Assembly: GCF_003201815.1 (NCBI RefSeq)
Contig: NZ_QJKB01000020.1
Span: 1-60,789 of the forward strand
Source of the DNA: Undibacterium pigrum
GTDB lineage: Bacteria; Pseudomonadota; Gammaproteobacteria; Burkholderiales; Burkholderiaceae_D
Direction of reading: 5' to 3'
Length of the DNA stretch: 60,789 nucleotides
The notes under the pieces were generated by a model. The model made no database searches. It saw only the letters and a program-made list of their open reading frames with translations, and was not told the DNA's origin. The first letter of the stretch is position 1; each line of letters opens with the position of its first letter. This document shows, piece after piece, positions 34,075-44,100 of the stretch. The position numbers and the translations under genes were made by a program.

Positions 34075-34719
34075 TCACTTCTGGCGCCCAGCAAAAAGCC
34101 CGGCAAATGCGCGTGCAGATAGTTCAGGCTCTTCTGTCACATACACGCTGCTGATCACTGCCACCATGTCAGCCCCCTGAGCAAGCAGGGGCTGGCAGTT
34201 TTCCAGTGTCATGCCGCCGATAACAACATTCGGCACCTCAAATTCTTTTACCGCATCACCGACTATGCTGGCGGGTGTGGTCACTGCATATTTCTTGATG
34301 CGTGAAGGGTAGAAGCCACCAAAGGCTATGTAGCTGGCCCCGCCGCTGACAGCAGTACGTGCCAGTTCCAGGTCACCATAACAGGATGCGCCCAGTATCT
34401 TGTCAGGCCCCAGTTTTTTCCGCGCATCAGCCACTGAAATGTCTGTGCCGCCTACATGCAAGCCATCAGCATCGATTTCCAGACAGAGCTCCAGATGATC
34501 GTTAACGATGAAGGGCTTATTGAAACGACGGCATAATTCCAGCAAGGCCTTTGCCTGGGTCTTACGAAACTCAGGGCTAGCCGTCTTGTGACGGTATTGC
34601 ACGATATTTGCACCGCCTTGCAAAGCCCTCTCTGTGACTGCCACAAGCTGAGCAGTGTCATCCCAATCCGGAGTGACGACATACAAGCCACTCAATTGAT
34701 GAGGATTTAATGTTTTCAT
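34075..34719 (-). CDS. thiE: Thiamine-phosphate synthase
   Basis: Joins hydroxymethylpyrimidine diphosphate with the thiazole phosphate carboxylate to make thiamin phosphate. From ATG 34719 the protein is 214 residues and begins MKTLNPHQLSGLYVVTPD. Family motifs are VQYRHKTAS (about 38-46), PFIVNDHLELCLEIDADGLHVG, and VIGGMTLENCQPLLAQGADMVAVIS. The ribosome site AAGGAAG precedes the start, which overlaps the thiD stop by 4 bp; a frame 57 codons longer runs back through thiD and is rejected. It is the last gene of the thiCSGDE operon. Confidence 0.95.
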   Translation of the reverse strand: MKTLNPHQLSGLYVVTPDWDDTAQLVAVTERALQGGANIVQYRHKTASPEFRKTQAKALLELCRRFNKPFIVNDHLELCLEIDADGLHVGGTDISVADARKKLGPDKILGASCYGDLELARTAVSGGASYIAFGGFYPSRIKKYAVTTPASIVGDAVKEFEVPNVVIGGMTLENCQPLLAQGADMVAVISSVYVTEEPELSARAFAGLFAGRQK

Positions 34720-35534
34720 GATTTCTTCCTTGTGTTCGATATGGGCTGACGCGCCGGAATCAGCTGCCCAGCAGCGATGGCATAGGCATGCTGCAAGCTT
34801 TGCTGTGTATAGCTCTGCGCATTTTGCAAAGCTTCTGGCAAAGTCACGCCGATTGCCAGTTGCCCGGCTATCGCCGAGGCCAGAGTGCAACCACTGCCAT
34901 GAAACTCACCTGGCAAGCGCGGCCATTGCCATTCTTGCGCAGTATGCCACTGTCCATGCTGGAACCAGATATTTTTAACTTGTACTTCTGTTGCATGACC
35001 GCCTTTCAGCAAGACATCTGCACCCGTGCTTTGCATCAGGTTCGCAACTTGTGTTTGTATATCGCCTGCTTGCGATGACAGACGCTTTAACTCAGGCAAG
35101 TTGGGGGTGATCAGGGTAGCGACCTTTAACAAGGGTTCAATGGCCTGCACGGCATCATCCAGCGATAAACTATCACCATGACCACTACCCAATACCGGGT
35201 CAACAATGATGTGCAGATCAGCGTGCTGCTGTTTCATCTTCTGGATAAAACTGGCAATTGCCGTCGCGTTTTTCTTGTGTGCGACGATGCCCAGCTTGAT
35301 GACTTTGACCGGCATCTTCGCGACCAGGGTCATGGCTTGTTGCAAGATAATCTGTACGTCCACCGCGTGCACGGCATAGGCATGATCATTATCCTGTACC
35401 GTCAGCGCAGTAATCACCGGCAAGGCATGTGCACCTTGCGCGGCGATGGCTTCTATATCTGCCTGTATGCCAGCACCACCACTGGGATCATGCCCGGCGA
35501 ATACCAGCACACAGGGACGTGTTTTCGTTTTCAT
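34716..35534 (-). CDS. thiD: Hydroxymethylpyrimidine / phosphomethylpyrimidine kinase
   Basis: Phosphorylates HMP and HMP-P to HMP-PP for ThiE. The 272-residue ribokinase-fold protein has the N-terminal VLVFAGHDPSGGAGIQADIEA (about 9-29), IIVDPVLGSGHGDSL, TPNLPELKRL, and the C-terminal anion hole and catalytic aspartate region with GEFHGSGCTLASAIA; the usual catalytic GTG(T/S)D position reads as HGSGCT, as in many ThiD. It is 21 nt after thiG and overlaps thiE as ATGA, implying coupled translation. Confidence 0.94.
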   Translation of the reverse strand: MKTKTRPCVLVFAGHDPSGGAGIQADIEAIAAQGAHALPVITALTVQDNDHAYAVHAVDVQIILQQAMTLVAKMPVKVIKLGIVAHKKNATAIASFIQKMKQQHADLHIIVDPVLGSGHGDSLSLDDAVQAIEPLLKVATLITPNLPELKRLSSQAGDIQTQVANLMQSTGADVLLKGGHATEVQVKNIWFQHGQWHTAQEWQWPRLPGEFHGSGCTLASAIAGQLAIGVTLPEALQNAQSYTQQSLQHAYAIAAGQLIPARQPISNTRKKS

Positions 35535-35555
35535 TCAACGGCTATCAAACGAATA

Positions 35556-36347
35556 TCAAACAATGCGGCCAGCCATGGGAGAGGATGGCGATGCTGCAAA
35601 CTTGCGCGGCATACGGCCTGCCAGAAAGGCTTCACGCCCGGCTTCCACCGCCAGGCCCATGGCGCGTGCCATGCGCACCGGGTCTTTGGCACCTGCGATG
35701 GCGGTGTTCATCAATACACCATCGCAGCCCAGCTCCATGGCGATGGCAGCATCCGATGCCGTACCGACACCAGCATCCACCAGCACCGGCACTTTGGACT
35801 GGTCTATGATCAGCGACAGATTCCATGGATTCAAAATACCCATGCCTGAGCCTATCAATGAAGCCAGCGGCATGATGGCAACACAGCCTATGTCTTCCAG
35901 CATGCGTGCCTGTATAGGGTCATCACTGCAATACACCATGACATCGAAACCATCCTGCACCAAAGTTTTGGCGGCCTTCAGGGTTTCAGGCATGTTAGGA
36001 AACAGGGTTTTCTCATCGCCCAGAACTTCAAGTTTGCACAGCTTGTGACCACCCAGTAATTCACGTCCCAGTTGCAGGGTATAGACTGCGTCCTCAGCGT
36101 TATAACAACCGGCCGAATTAGGCAAGATGGTGTATTTACTCGGTGGCACTACATCCAGCAAACTTGGTGCATTCGGGTCCTGCCCTATATTTACTCGGCG
36201 GATTGCCACCGTAATGATGTCGGCACCGCTGGCTTCTGTCGCCAGGCGGGTTTGTTCGAGGTCTTTGTATTTACCGCTGCCGACCAGCAGGCGGGAGCGG
36301 TAGGTTTTACCGGCTATGGTTAAGCCTTGAGTGTTTTCTGTGTTCAT
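35556..36347 (-). CDS. thiG: Thiazole synthase
   Basis: TIM-barrel enzyme that builds thiazole phosphate carboxylate from deoxyxylulose phosphate, dehydroglycine and ThiS-thiocarboxylate. The 263 residues include GKTYRSRLLVGSGKYKDL (about 12-29), ITVAIRRVN, the Schiff-base lysine in LCKLEVLGDEKTLFPN (about 103-118), DIGCVAIMPLASLIGSG and PVLVDAGVGTASDAAIAMELGCDGVLMNTAIA. It lies 170 bp after thiS because a 102-bp inverted-repeat element occupies the gap. The start has only a weak ribosome site (GAAAG). Confidence 0.95.
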   Translation of the reverse strand: MNTENTQGLTIAGKTYRSRLLVGSGKYKDLEQTRLATEASGADIITVAIRRVNIGQDPNAPSLLDVVPPSKYTILPNSAGCYNAEDAVYTLQLGRELLGGHKLCKLEVLGDEKTLFPNMPETLKAAKTLVQDGFDVMVYCSDDPIQARMLEDIGCVAIMPLASLIGSGMGILNPWNLSLIIDQSKVPVLVDAGVGTASDAAIAMELGCDGVLMNTAIAGAKDPVRMARAMGLAVEAGREAFLAGRMPRKFAASPSSPMAGRIV

Positions 36348-36413
36348 AAAATTCTTTCAAATTTGTGAAGACCAAGTAATACGTCATAGATTGGACAGCA
36401 CACTGTTAGCGCC

Positions 36414-36515
36414 GTAGGTTGGGCTACGGTTTACCAGCCCAACACTGGGCCTTGAATCAACATGCACGTTATTTGAATGCACAGTGTTGGGCTGATGATG
36501 CGTAGCCCAACCTAC
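36414..36515. repeat. 102-bp inverted-repeat element, copy B, inside the thi operon
   Basis: Two 33-bp arms (36414-36446 and 36483-36515) match those of copy A at 5508-5608, including the same small mismatched patch after GTAGGTTGGGCTACG. The 36-bp centre shares GGGCCTT and TATTTGA with copy A, and the orientation is the same on the plus strand. It lies 2 bp from the thiS stop and inside the thi transcript, where it would fold into a long hairpin between thiS and thiG. Confidence 0.85.
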
Positions 36516-36517
36516 AC

Positions 36518-36718
36518 TCATCCACCGCCAATCGCCCTCACCACATCCACCTTGTCATCGACCCGCAACTGATGCTCCGCCCAATGCGACCGCGGAATAA
36601 TCTGCCGGTTCACAGCGACGGCAATCGCCTGTTGCGACAGGTTCAATTCCGCGATCAGATCAGCCAGCAGCGGGCTCACCAGTTGCCGCTTTTCTCCATT
36701 GAGCTGTATCTCCACCAT
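36518..36718 (-). CDS. thiS: Sulfur carrier protein ThiS
   Basis: Ubiquitin-fold protein of 66 residues that carries thiocarboxylate sulfur to ThiG. It begins MVEIQLNGEKRQL and ends in the required di-glycine (VVRAIGGG), the site of adenylation and thiolation. It starts 2 nt after the thiC stop, so it is tightly coupled to thiC. The adenylating partner (ThiF or MoeB) and the glycine oxidase ThiO, which often lies between thiC and thiS in this group, are not in the window. Confidence 0.95.
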   Translation of the reverse strand: MVEIQLNGEKRQLVSPLLADLIAELNLSQQAIAVAVNRQIIPRSHWAEHQLRVDDKVDVVRAIGGG

Positions 36719-36720
36719 GG

Positions 36721-38634
36721 TTATTGCTTCTTGTAGATTTCCGCGCCGGATTTGATGAATTCAACGGCTTTCACTTCCATACCTTTTTTCAGCGCCTGTA
36801 TCTCGGTGATGCCTTGCGCATTGGCATAGTCGCGCACCTCTTGCGTGATTTTCATGGAGCAGAAATGCGGGCCGCACATGGAGCAGAAATGGGCGACCTT
36901 GGCCGAATCTTTAGGCAGGGTTTCATCATGGAATTCGCGCGCCTTGTCGGGGTCGAGACCGATGTTGAACTGGTCTTCCCAGCGGAATTCAAAGCGCGCT
37001 TTGGACAGGGCATTGTCGCGTATCTGCGCACCAGGATGACCTTTGGCCAGATCAGCGGCGTGGGCAGCGATCTTGTAAGTGATAATGCCATCCTTGACGT
37101 CTACCTTGTTCGGCAAACCCAGATGCTCTTTCGGTGTCACGTAGCAAAGCATGGCCGTGCCGTACCAGCCTATTTGTGCTGCACCTATGCCAGAAGTAAT
37201 ATGGTCATAGCCAGGGGCGATGTCAGTCGTCAAAGGACCCAGGGTATAGAACGGTGCTTCATGGCATTGCTCCAGTTGCAGGTCCATGTTTTCTTTGATG
37301 AGGTGCATGGGCACATGACCAGGGCCTTCTATCATGACTTGTACATCATGCTTCCAGGCGATTTGTGTCAACTCACCCAGGGTTTTCAATTCGCCTAACT
37401 GTGCTTCATCATTGGCATCATAGATAGAGCCCGGACGCAGGCCATCGCCGAGGCTGAAGGACACGTCATAGGCTTTCATGATTTCGCAAATGTCTTCGAA
37501 ATGCTCGTACAGGAAGCTTTCCTTGTGATGTGCCAAACACCATTTCGCCATGATGGAACCACCACGTGAAACGATGCCGGTCAAACGCTTGGCGGTCATT
37601 GGTACATATTGCAGGCGCACGCCAGCATGGATGGTGAAGTAATCGACGCCTTGCTCGGCTTGCTCAATCAGTGTGTCGCGGAAGATTTCCCAGGTCAGGT
37701 CTTCTGCCTTGCCATTCACTTTTTCCAGTGCCTGATAGATGGGCACGGTACCGATAGGCACGGGGGAATTACGGATGATCCATTCGCGGGTTTCGTGGAT
37801 GTGCTTGCCAGTAGAAAGATCCATGACATTGTCGCCGCCCCAGCGTATTGCCCATGTCATTTTTTCGACTTCTTCGCCTATGGAAGAAGTGACTGCAGAA
37901 TTGCCGATATTGGCATTGATCTTGACCATGAAATTACGGCCTATGATCATAGGTTCGATTTCAGGGTGATTGATATTCGCAGGGATAATCGCACGGCCAC
38001 GGGCAATTTCTGAACGCACGAATTCTGGCGTGATTTCTGCAGGAATTGAAGCGCCAAAAGACTGACCAGGATGCTGGCGGCCCATGACTTCTGCCAGCTT
38101 GCTGCCCATGGGACCAGAGGCTTTCAGGTTTTCCAGATATTCTTTCCTGCGCAGGTTTTCGCGTATGGAAACAAATTCCATTTCGGGCGTGATGATGCCC
38201 TGGCGCGCGTAGTGCATTTGTGAGACATTCTTGCCTGCCAATGCACGGCGTGGCAGGCGCTTGAGGTTGAAGCGCAGCTCTGCGAGCTTGGGATCATGCA
38301 GACGGGCGATGCCGTATTCTGATGTAGGACCTGCCAGTTCTTCAGTATCATTGCGCTCGGCTATCCAGGCGCCGCGTACGGATGCCAGGCCAGAGCGGAT
38401 ATCGATTTTTACTTCCGGGTCGGTGTAAGGGCCGGATGTATCATAGACATAGATGGGCGGATTTTTTTCCGAACCAAACATGGCGGGTGTATCAGACTGC
38501 GTAATTTCGCGCATGGGGACGCGGATATCGGGGCGGCTGCCCTGTACATAGGTCTTGCGGGAATTCGGCAGTGGCTGAATGGCTGCCTCATCTACCGTGG
38601 CGGTAGCGGACAAGAATTGCGGGTTGGCGTTCAT
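36721..38634 (-). CDS. thiC: Phosphomethylpyrimidine synthase
   Basis: Radical-SAM enzyme that rearranges aminoimidazole ribotide into hydroxymethylpyrimidine phosphate. From ATG 38634 it has 637 residues, beginning MNANPQFLSATATVDEAA. The C-terminal iron-sulfur motif is CSMCGPHFCSMK (CX2CX4C, about 583-594). Other marks are NANIGNSAVTSSIGEEVEKM, FTIHAGV, RGGSIMAKWCLAHHKE, and EGPGHVPMH. The ribosome site AAAGGAG lies just before the ATG and takes part in the hairpin at 38638-38675; a frame 16 codons longer is rejected. Expression is controlled by the TPP riboswitch upstream. Confidence 0.97.
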   Translation of the reverse strand: MNANPQFLSATATVDEAAIQPLPNSRKTYVQGSRPDIRVPMREITQSDTPAMFGSEKNPPIYVYDTSGPYTDPEVKIDIRSGLASVRGAWIAERNDTEELAGPTSEYGIARLHDPKLAELRFNLKRLPRRALAGKNVSQMHYARQGIITPEMEFVSIRENLRRKEYLENLKASGPMGSKLAEVMGRQHPGQSFGASIPAEITPEFVRSEIARGRAIIPANINHPEIEPMIIGRNFMVKINANIGNSAVTSSIGEEVEKMTWAIRWGGDNVMDLSTGKHIHETREWIIRNSPVPIGTVPIYQALEKVNGKAEDLTWEIFRDTLIEQAEQGVDYFTIHAGVRLQYVPMTAKRLTGIVSRGGSIMAKWCLAHHKESFLYEHFEDICEIMKAYDVSFSLGDGLRPGSIYDANDEAQLGELKTLGELTQIAWKHDVQVMIEGPGHVPMHLIKENMDLQLEQCHEAPFYTLGPLTTDIAPGYDHITSGIGAAQIGWYGTAMLCYVTPKEHLGLPNKVDVKDGIITYKIAAHAADLAKGHPGAQIRDNALSKARFEFRWEDQFNIGLDPDKAREFHDETLPKDSAKVAHFCSMCGPHFCSMKITQEVRDYANAQGITEIQALKKGMEVKAVEFIKSGAEIYKKQ

Positions 38635-38637
38635 TTT

Positions 38638-38675
38638 GGCTCCTTTGCTTTGTTGGCATGGAGCCAGCAAAGGAG
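38638..38675 (-). promoter_or_regulatory. Ribosome-site sequestering hairpin of the thiC riboswitch
   Basis: AGCAAAGGAG, which contains the thiC ribosome site (complement of 38640-38649), can pair perfectly over 10 bp with CTCCTTTGCT (complement of 38666-38675) with a 16-nt loop. A competing 6-bp pairing GGCTCC / GGAGCC involves 38638-38643 and 38660-38665. It lies between the TPP aptamer and the ATG, so it is a plausible expression platform acting on translation. Confidence 0.6.
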
Positions 38676-38732
38676 TTTCCAAAACAGGGGAGCGCGCAGA
38701 TCAAGACATATTACAGGCGGCACCAATTTTGG

Positions 38733-38818
38733 CAGCTTCCCTTCGCTGGCATTATCCAGATCAGGTTCGAGGGTATTTCTCACCCGCCAACAAGATTGAT
38801 GGCAGGACCCCTAGCATT
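38733..38818 (-). promoter_or_regulatory. TPP riboswitch (THI element)
   Basis: The minus strand contains the THI-box landmarks in order: TAGGGGTCC, GGGTGAGAAATACCC (the CUGAGA-type J region), GAACCTGATCTGGATAATG and CCAGCGAAGGGAAGC. This is the aptamer that binds thiamin pyrophosphate. It is about 100 nt upstream of thiC and should repress the thi operon when TPP is plentiful. Confidence 0.95.
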
Positions 38819-38891
38819 TTTCTTGAGGTCCAGGAAACATCCTGAACCACGAAGACGGCAGATTATACGACTTTTTTTAAATTCTGGTACT

Positions 38892-41045
38892 TTATTTGAT
38901 TCCGCTGGCCAGTTCAGCGTGCGGCATGGCTGGTGTGGCAGGAGGATGGGCTTCTGCCTGCCTGACTGGTCCATGTACCTCAGCCAATTCAACCATACCA
39001 GCCTTGATGGCAGCAGATAAATCATGGTCAAGCACAGGCAGTGCTTCTTCATAGGCAGTCAGTAATTTACTGACGCCATAGGCCCGGTTACGGCCATTGA
39101 CCTTGCCGAGGTACAGGGCCATATCAGCAATTTGCAAGGCTTTTTCCCAATTGCAAATCGCCTCTGGCAAGCCGGAGAATGGCAGGCTGATGAAACCTGC
39201 TGTCAGGGTAACTGGCACTTCTGCACCATCGACTGTCATGCTTTCTTCACCTATGCTGCGCAGAATACGGTCAACCAGATTTTTCAACTGGGCGGGATTG
39301 GTGCGCGGTGAATAAATCAAGAATTCTTCGCCGCCCCAGCGCAAGACCATGTCACTGTCACGTACCGAGCCGCGCAGGCGACGGGCCACTTCAACCAGCA
39401 CGGCATCACCAGCCGCATGTCCATAATTATCATTGATATTCTTGAAGTGATCGATATCCATGAGTATCAGGCAATCCGGATTTTCCAGTGCATCTTCGCG
39501 ACGTTCGCCATCTGGCAAGATGACCCTGCTCTTCATCATATCGACAAAGGAACGGCGGTTGTACAAACCCGTGAGTGGGTCACGAACAGCATGGAATTCC
39601 AGTTGCTCATTGGCTTCACGCAGTTTTTCGTTGGTCTTGCGCACGCGCTGATACAGGAAGAAAATGACCGCCCCTATCATGACCATCAGCACACCGGCCA
39701 GCATGAGGATGACTTGCTGTAACTGCCGGTTTTTGATTTCGGCGTCTTTCAATTGATTTTCGCGTGCCAGCAATTCAATCTGCTTTTGCCTTTGCTGGGC
39801 ATTGAATTGCTCCTGCAAAGTTGCTACCGCCCTGGCCCGGTCAGAGCGGAATAATTCATCGCTGAGCTTTTGCTGTTCGCGTACAGTTGCCAGTGCTTCC
39901 TTGTACATATCGGCAGCTTCAAACATATTGCCTATTTCACTGAGCAAATTCTCCACATCCGACTTGGAACCCGTCTCCATGAAAAATTTCTTGGCTTCAT
40001 TGATGTACTCTATGCCCTGGGAAAATTTCTTTTGTCCTGCCAAAGAAAAACCTATATTAGCCTTGGCAATGGCGATGGAAAAAGGGTCTTTGACAGCCAG
40101 GGCTTTTTCCAGAGAAAAACGGGCAGCGCGCTCGGCTTCGGTGAATTTGCGCACATGCAGATAATAATCAGAGATATTACCCAAAGCCGTCGCTGCCACG
40201 GCCGGCATGCCAGCATCGGTAGCAATTTGCAAGACAGTCTTATACGCTTCAAAAGCTTCATCATGACGGCCAAGATCGATGAGCGCCAGGCCGCGTGTCA
40301 TCTGCAAGGATGAAATAATCTTGGGTGATTCTGCCTTTGGCTGCATCGCCAAAGCTTCATTGGTGGTTTCCAGCGCCTTTTCTGCATTATGCATATTCAG
40401 GTACAACCTGGCGATGGATTCCATGCGGTATAGCTTGGCCTGCACACGACGACGCGGTATCTGGTCTGTCAGTTTCAGGGCTTCGAGAAAGTACGACAGG
40501 GATTTGTCGAAATTGCCTATCGCCAGTTGCACCATGCCAAAGGCAATATTCATCCGCATGAGGACTTCAGCGTTTTTTGTATCACGCAAGCTTTGCTGTA
40601 TGTCATTGAGTTTGACCAGGGCCATGGCAAACTTGCCCTGATCCATCAATTGAAAGGCTTCGCCTATCAGGGCCAGACCTATCATGTCATTGTCATTGCG
40701 GGACTTTGCCAGTTGCATCAATTCTGCATTGGCGGCATCAGCTTCCTTGATCTTACCCGCGTCATACAGAATACCTATCAGGGTTTTCAAGACTTCTGCG
40801 CGCACCACATAATCGGCATCCTTGCCCAGCTTTTCCTTGTATTCCTGCAGTTGTTTCAGTGCTGCCGTATTGTCGCTATCAGACAGCGTGTGGATGGCTT
40901 CTATCTCGGAAAAATCAGGTTTGGTTTGTGCGCAGGCTGGCGCACTGCCCAGTGCAGCAAGGCCCAGCAAGCTGAAGCTGAGCAATCCCTGCGCCAGACT
41001 GCTTTTCCATCTGGAAGTGTGAAGCTGCGACATGCAAGCCCTCAT
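38892..41045 (-). CDS. TPR-containing membrane diguanylate cyclase (GGDEF)
   Basis: Predicted cyclic-di-GMP synthase of 717 residues from ATG 41045 (AAGGA upstream); a longer frame to 41132 runs into the preceding gene and is rejected. A signal peptide ends near residue 40 (SAPACAQT). A periplasmic array of helical TPR-like repeats covers about 45-415, a coiled segment and one membrane helix follow (VILMLAGVLMVMIGAVIFFLYQ, about 450-472), then the GGDEF domain. The active site is GGEEF (571-575) and the RxxD inhibitory site RDSD stands five residues before it, so it should be active and product-inhibited. It ends a four-gene minus-strand block with the hybrid kinase. Confidence 0.9.
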   Translation of the reverse strand: MRACMSQLHTSRWKSSLAQGLLSFSLLGLAALGSAPACAQTKPDFSEIEAIHTLSDSDNTAALKQLQEYKEKLGKDADYVVRAEVLKTLIGILYDAGKIKEADAANAELMQLAKSRNDNDMIGLALIGEAFQLMDQGKFAMALVKLNDIQQSLRDTKNAEVLMRMNIAFGMVQLAIGNFDKSLSYFLEALKLTDQIPRRRVQAKLYRMESIARLYLNMHNAEKALETTNEALAMQPKAESPKIISSLQMTRGLALIDLGRHDEAFEAYKTVLQIATDAGMPAVAATALGNISDYYLHVRKFTEAERAARFSLEKALAVKDPFSIAIAKANIGFSLAGQKKFSQGIEYINEAKKFFMETGSKSDVENLLSEIGNMFEAADMYKEALATVREQQKLSDELFRSDRARAVATLQEQFNAQQRQKQIELLARENQLKDAEIKNRQLQQVILMLAGVLMVMIGAVIFFLYQRVRKTNEKLREANEQLEFHAVRDPLTGLYNRRSFVDMMKSRVILPDGERREDALENPDCLILMDIDHFKNINDNYGHAAGDAVLVEVARRLRGSVRDSDMVLRWGGEEFLIYSPRTNPAQLKNLVDRILRSIGEESMTVDGAEVPVTLTAGFISLPFSGLPEAICNWEKALQIADMALYLGKVNGRNRAYGVSKLLTAYEEALPVLDHDLSAAIKAGMVELAEVHGPVRQAEAHPPATPAMPHAELASGIK

Positions 41046-41103
41046 AGCTCTGTCCTTGTCTCTCTCATTGGTGCTATGGCAAAACCGCCATAGTCCATCT
41101 TTT

Positions 41104-44100
41104 TTATTTGCCTTGCTGATCCAGAAATACACTGCCTGCCTGACTCAGGATTTCATCTTCCAGCTGCTGCGCCGGTATAGGTTTGCTCAAATAAAAACCT
41201 TGCAGGATGTCGCAGGATTTAGACCGCAAGAACTCAAGTTGTTCGCGGGTTTCCACTCCCTCGGCCACCACTTCCAGGCGCAAGCTATGGGCCAGTGCGA
41301 TGATGCCGGTAACGATGGCAGCATCATCGGCATCACCGGGAATATCACGTACAAAGGAGCGATCAATCTTGATGATGTCGACGGGGAAGCGCTTCAAATA
41401 CGACAGCGATGAATAACCCGTTCCAAAATCATCGATAGTGAGCCTGACACCCAGACTGCGCAAGCGGTCCAGCACCGCCAGGGTATCTTGCGCATGTTCC
41501 ATCAGGGTGCTTTCGGTAATTTCGAGTTCCAGCATTTTTGCTGGCAAACCTGTGTCTATCAGCACCTGCTCTACCGTGCTGGCGAAATCTTTTTCGAGTA
41601 ACTGGCTGACCGATAAATTCACCGCAACCCGTAAATGCCCCAGACCCTTATCCTTCCAGTTGCGCATTTGCGCGCAGGCGGTACGCAATACCCACTCGCC
41701 CAGCGCGATGATAAGGCCGGTTTCTTCTGCCATGGGGATGAATTCCAGCGGCGACACCATGCCGCGGGTAGGATGGAACCAGCGCACCAGGGCTTCCATG
41801 CCGATGATCTCACCATTATCCATGCGCGCCTGGGGCTGGTAAAACACTGCCAGCTCATTGCGCTCCAGCGCGCGGCGCAAATCATTTTCCAGACGCACGC
41901 GTTCAGAAATTGAATGCTCCATTGCTGCTTCAAAAAACTGGAAGTCAGTATTAGTTTTCTTCGCCCTGTACATGGCAGTATCGGCATGTTTGACCAGTGT
42001 ACCGACGTCGGTGCCATCATTGGGATAAACAGAAATACCGATACTGGCAGTCACAAAAATATCATGACTGTCGATCTGGAAAGGCTTGGCCAGGGTGCGG
42101 CAAATATTTTGCGCAGCCGATGCAGCGGCGGCAGGATCTGCCAGTTCGCTCAGCACCACGGTAAATTCATCACCACCCAGACGTGCCACACAATCGGCAT
42201 TGCGTACGCTGCGGCGTATGCGCTGGGCGACTGCAATCAGCAAGCGGTCACCAACGTCATGGCCCAGAGTGTCATTGACGTTCTTGAACCTGTCCAGATC
42301 AAGGAACAGCACGGCCACCGCCTCTACATTTTCCTTGGCAAGGGCCAGCCTGCGTCCCAGTTGATCAAGGAACTGTGTACGGTTTGGCAAACCCGTCAGC
42401 ACATCATTGAAAGCCAGATGGCGTATGCGCTTCTCTGCCTGGTTGGCTTCGATGATACGGCGCACGCGTTGCGACAATACGGCAAAGTGGATGGGTTTGG
42501 GAATATAGTCGCAGGCACCTGCAGCAAAGGCTCGTTCTACCGAGCTATTGTCTTCAAGTGCAGTAATCATCAACACCGGTATGCTGCGGCCACGCGGCAT
42601 TTCCTGTATCAGGCTGCAGGCTGTAAAACCATCCATGACGGGCATGACAGCATCCATGAGGATGACGTCGGGCCGCATGCGTTTGAGCATCAGCAGGGCT
42701 TGTGATCCATCGGCAGCTTCTTCGACTTTAAAGCCATCTCTTTGCAGGGTATGGCGCAAGGTGCTGCGGGTGCTGCGGTCATCATCGACTACCAATACCT
42801 TGGCCACCTGGCGACTATGGCTGACTGCTTCATGGTCTTCGAGGAAAATTTCATTACCCAGTTCAGTCGCGACTGCTTCATACGCCTGATGCAGGCTATT
42901 CAACAGCGGCGGGATTTCTGCCAGATGTCTTTCCAGCGCCAGTTGCTCGACTTCCTTGGCAAACTGCAAAAGATTGGTGGCACCAAGATTGCCGCTGCTG
43001 CCCTTGATGGAATGCGCCATGGCACGCACTACCTCGGCATCGCCCTGTTGCAAACCTTGGTTCAATTGCTCAAGATAGACAGGAGTATCTTCCAGGAACA
43101 GCGATACTGTCTGCTGCAAACCAGGGCCAAGTATGTCGCGCAATTTATCAAAGACTGCACGGTCCAGCGGATGACTATCCAATGCCTGCAAGTGTCCGTC
43201 TGCTGGCACCGCACGGCCAGCGGCTCCACCATGAGTCAGCCAGCGTTCCAGTTTCTGGCGCAACTCTACCAGGGTGATGGGCTTGGCCAGATAATCATCC
43301 ATACCGATTGCCAGGCATTTTTCAGCATCGCCGCGCTGGGTATTGGCGGTCATGGCGACGATGGGCGTACGGCGGCCCAGGCCATCTTCATAACTGCGTA
43401 TGCGCACGGTGGCTTCATAGCCATCCATTTCGGGCATGCTGCAATCCATCAGTATCAGGTCGTAGCGATTGCGCCGCGCCGCTTCTACTGCTTCCTTGCC
43501 ATTGCCGGCAAACTCGCAATGGCAGGAAGACAGCGAGAGCATGCCTGCCGCCACCATCTGGTTGGTGCGATTGTCTTCAACCACCAGCACACGCCATTCT
43601 CCCTGATTGCCATGTCCGGGATGACGTGCCACTTCCGTTGCCCTTGCCTGCATGGGGGCAGGCAGTGTCGCTGCCGTTGATGTCTGCAAGTTGACCGTGG
43701 TAAGTAATAAATGACGCAGGGCTTCCAGCAGCCTGTCCATATGCACGGGCTTGCCCAGGCAGATGTCGGCAGACGAGGGATTACTTTCTCCGGTGCTACC
43801 ATAGCGGTCAAGCGCGAGGGTGCGAATACCGCTATAGCGATGGTCATTGCGCAGACGTCTTGCGAGTTCTTCGCCATTGTCGTCCATGCTGCCCACATCC
43901 AGGATGACCAGTGAGTGCGGCGTGCCATCTCTGGCAGCCTGGTCCAGCAATATCAGGGCTTGCACGCCATCAGGGACAGCACGACACAGGATGCCGTGGC
44001 GCGACAGATTTTGCATGAGGAAATGACGCAGGATTTCGCTGGGGTCGACGATGAGGATACGCTCATCCTGCAAATCACTGCTGAGCAAGTCTGTTTTTTC

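Noticed and set aside
42742..43680. A 312-residue plus-strand frame inside the hybrid kinase gene
   Set aside because: Antisense to receiver and HPt domains with intact phospho-acceptor residues; no start signals.
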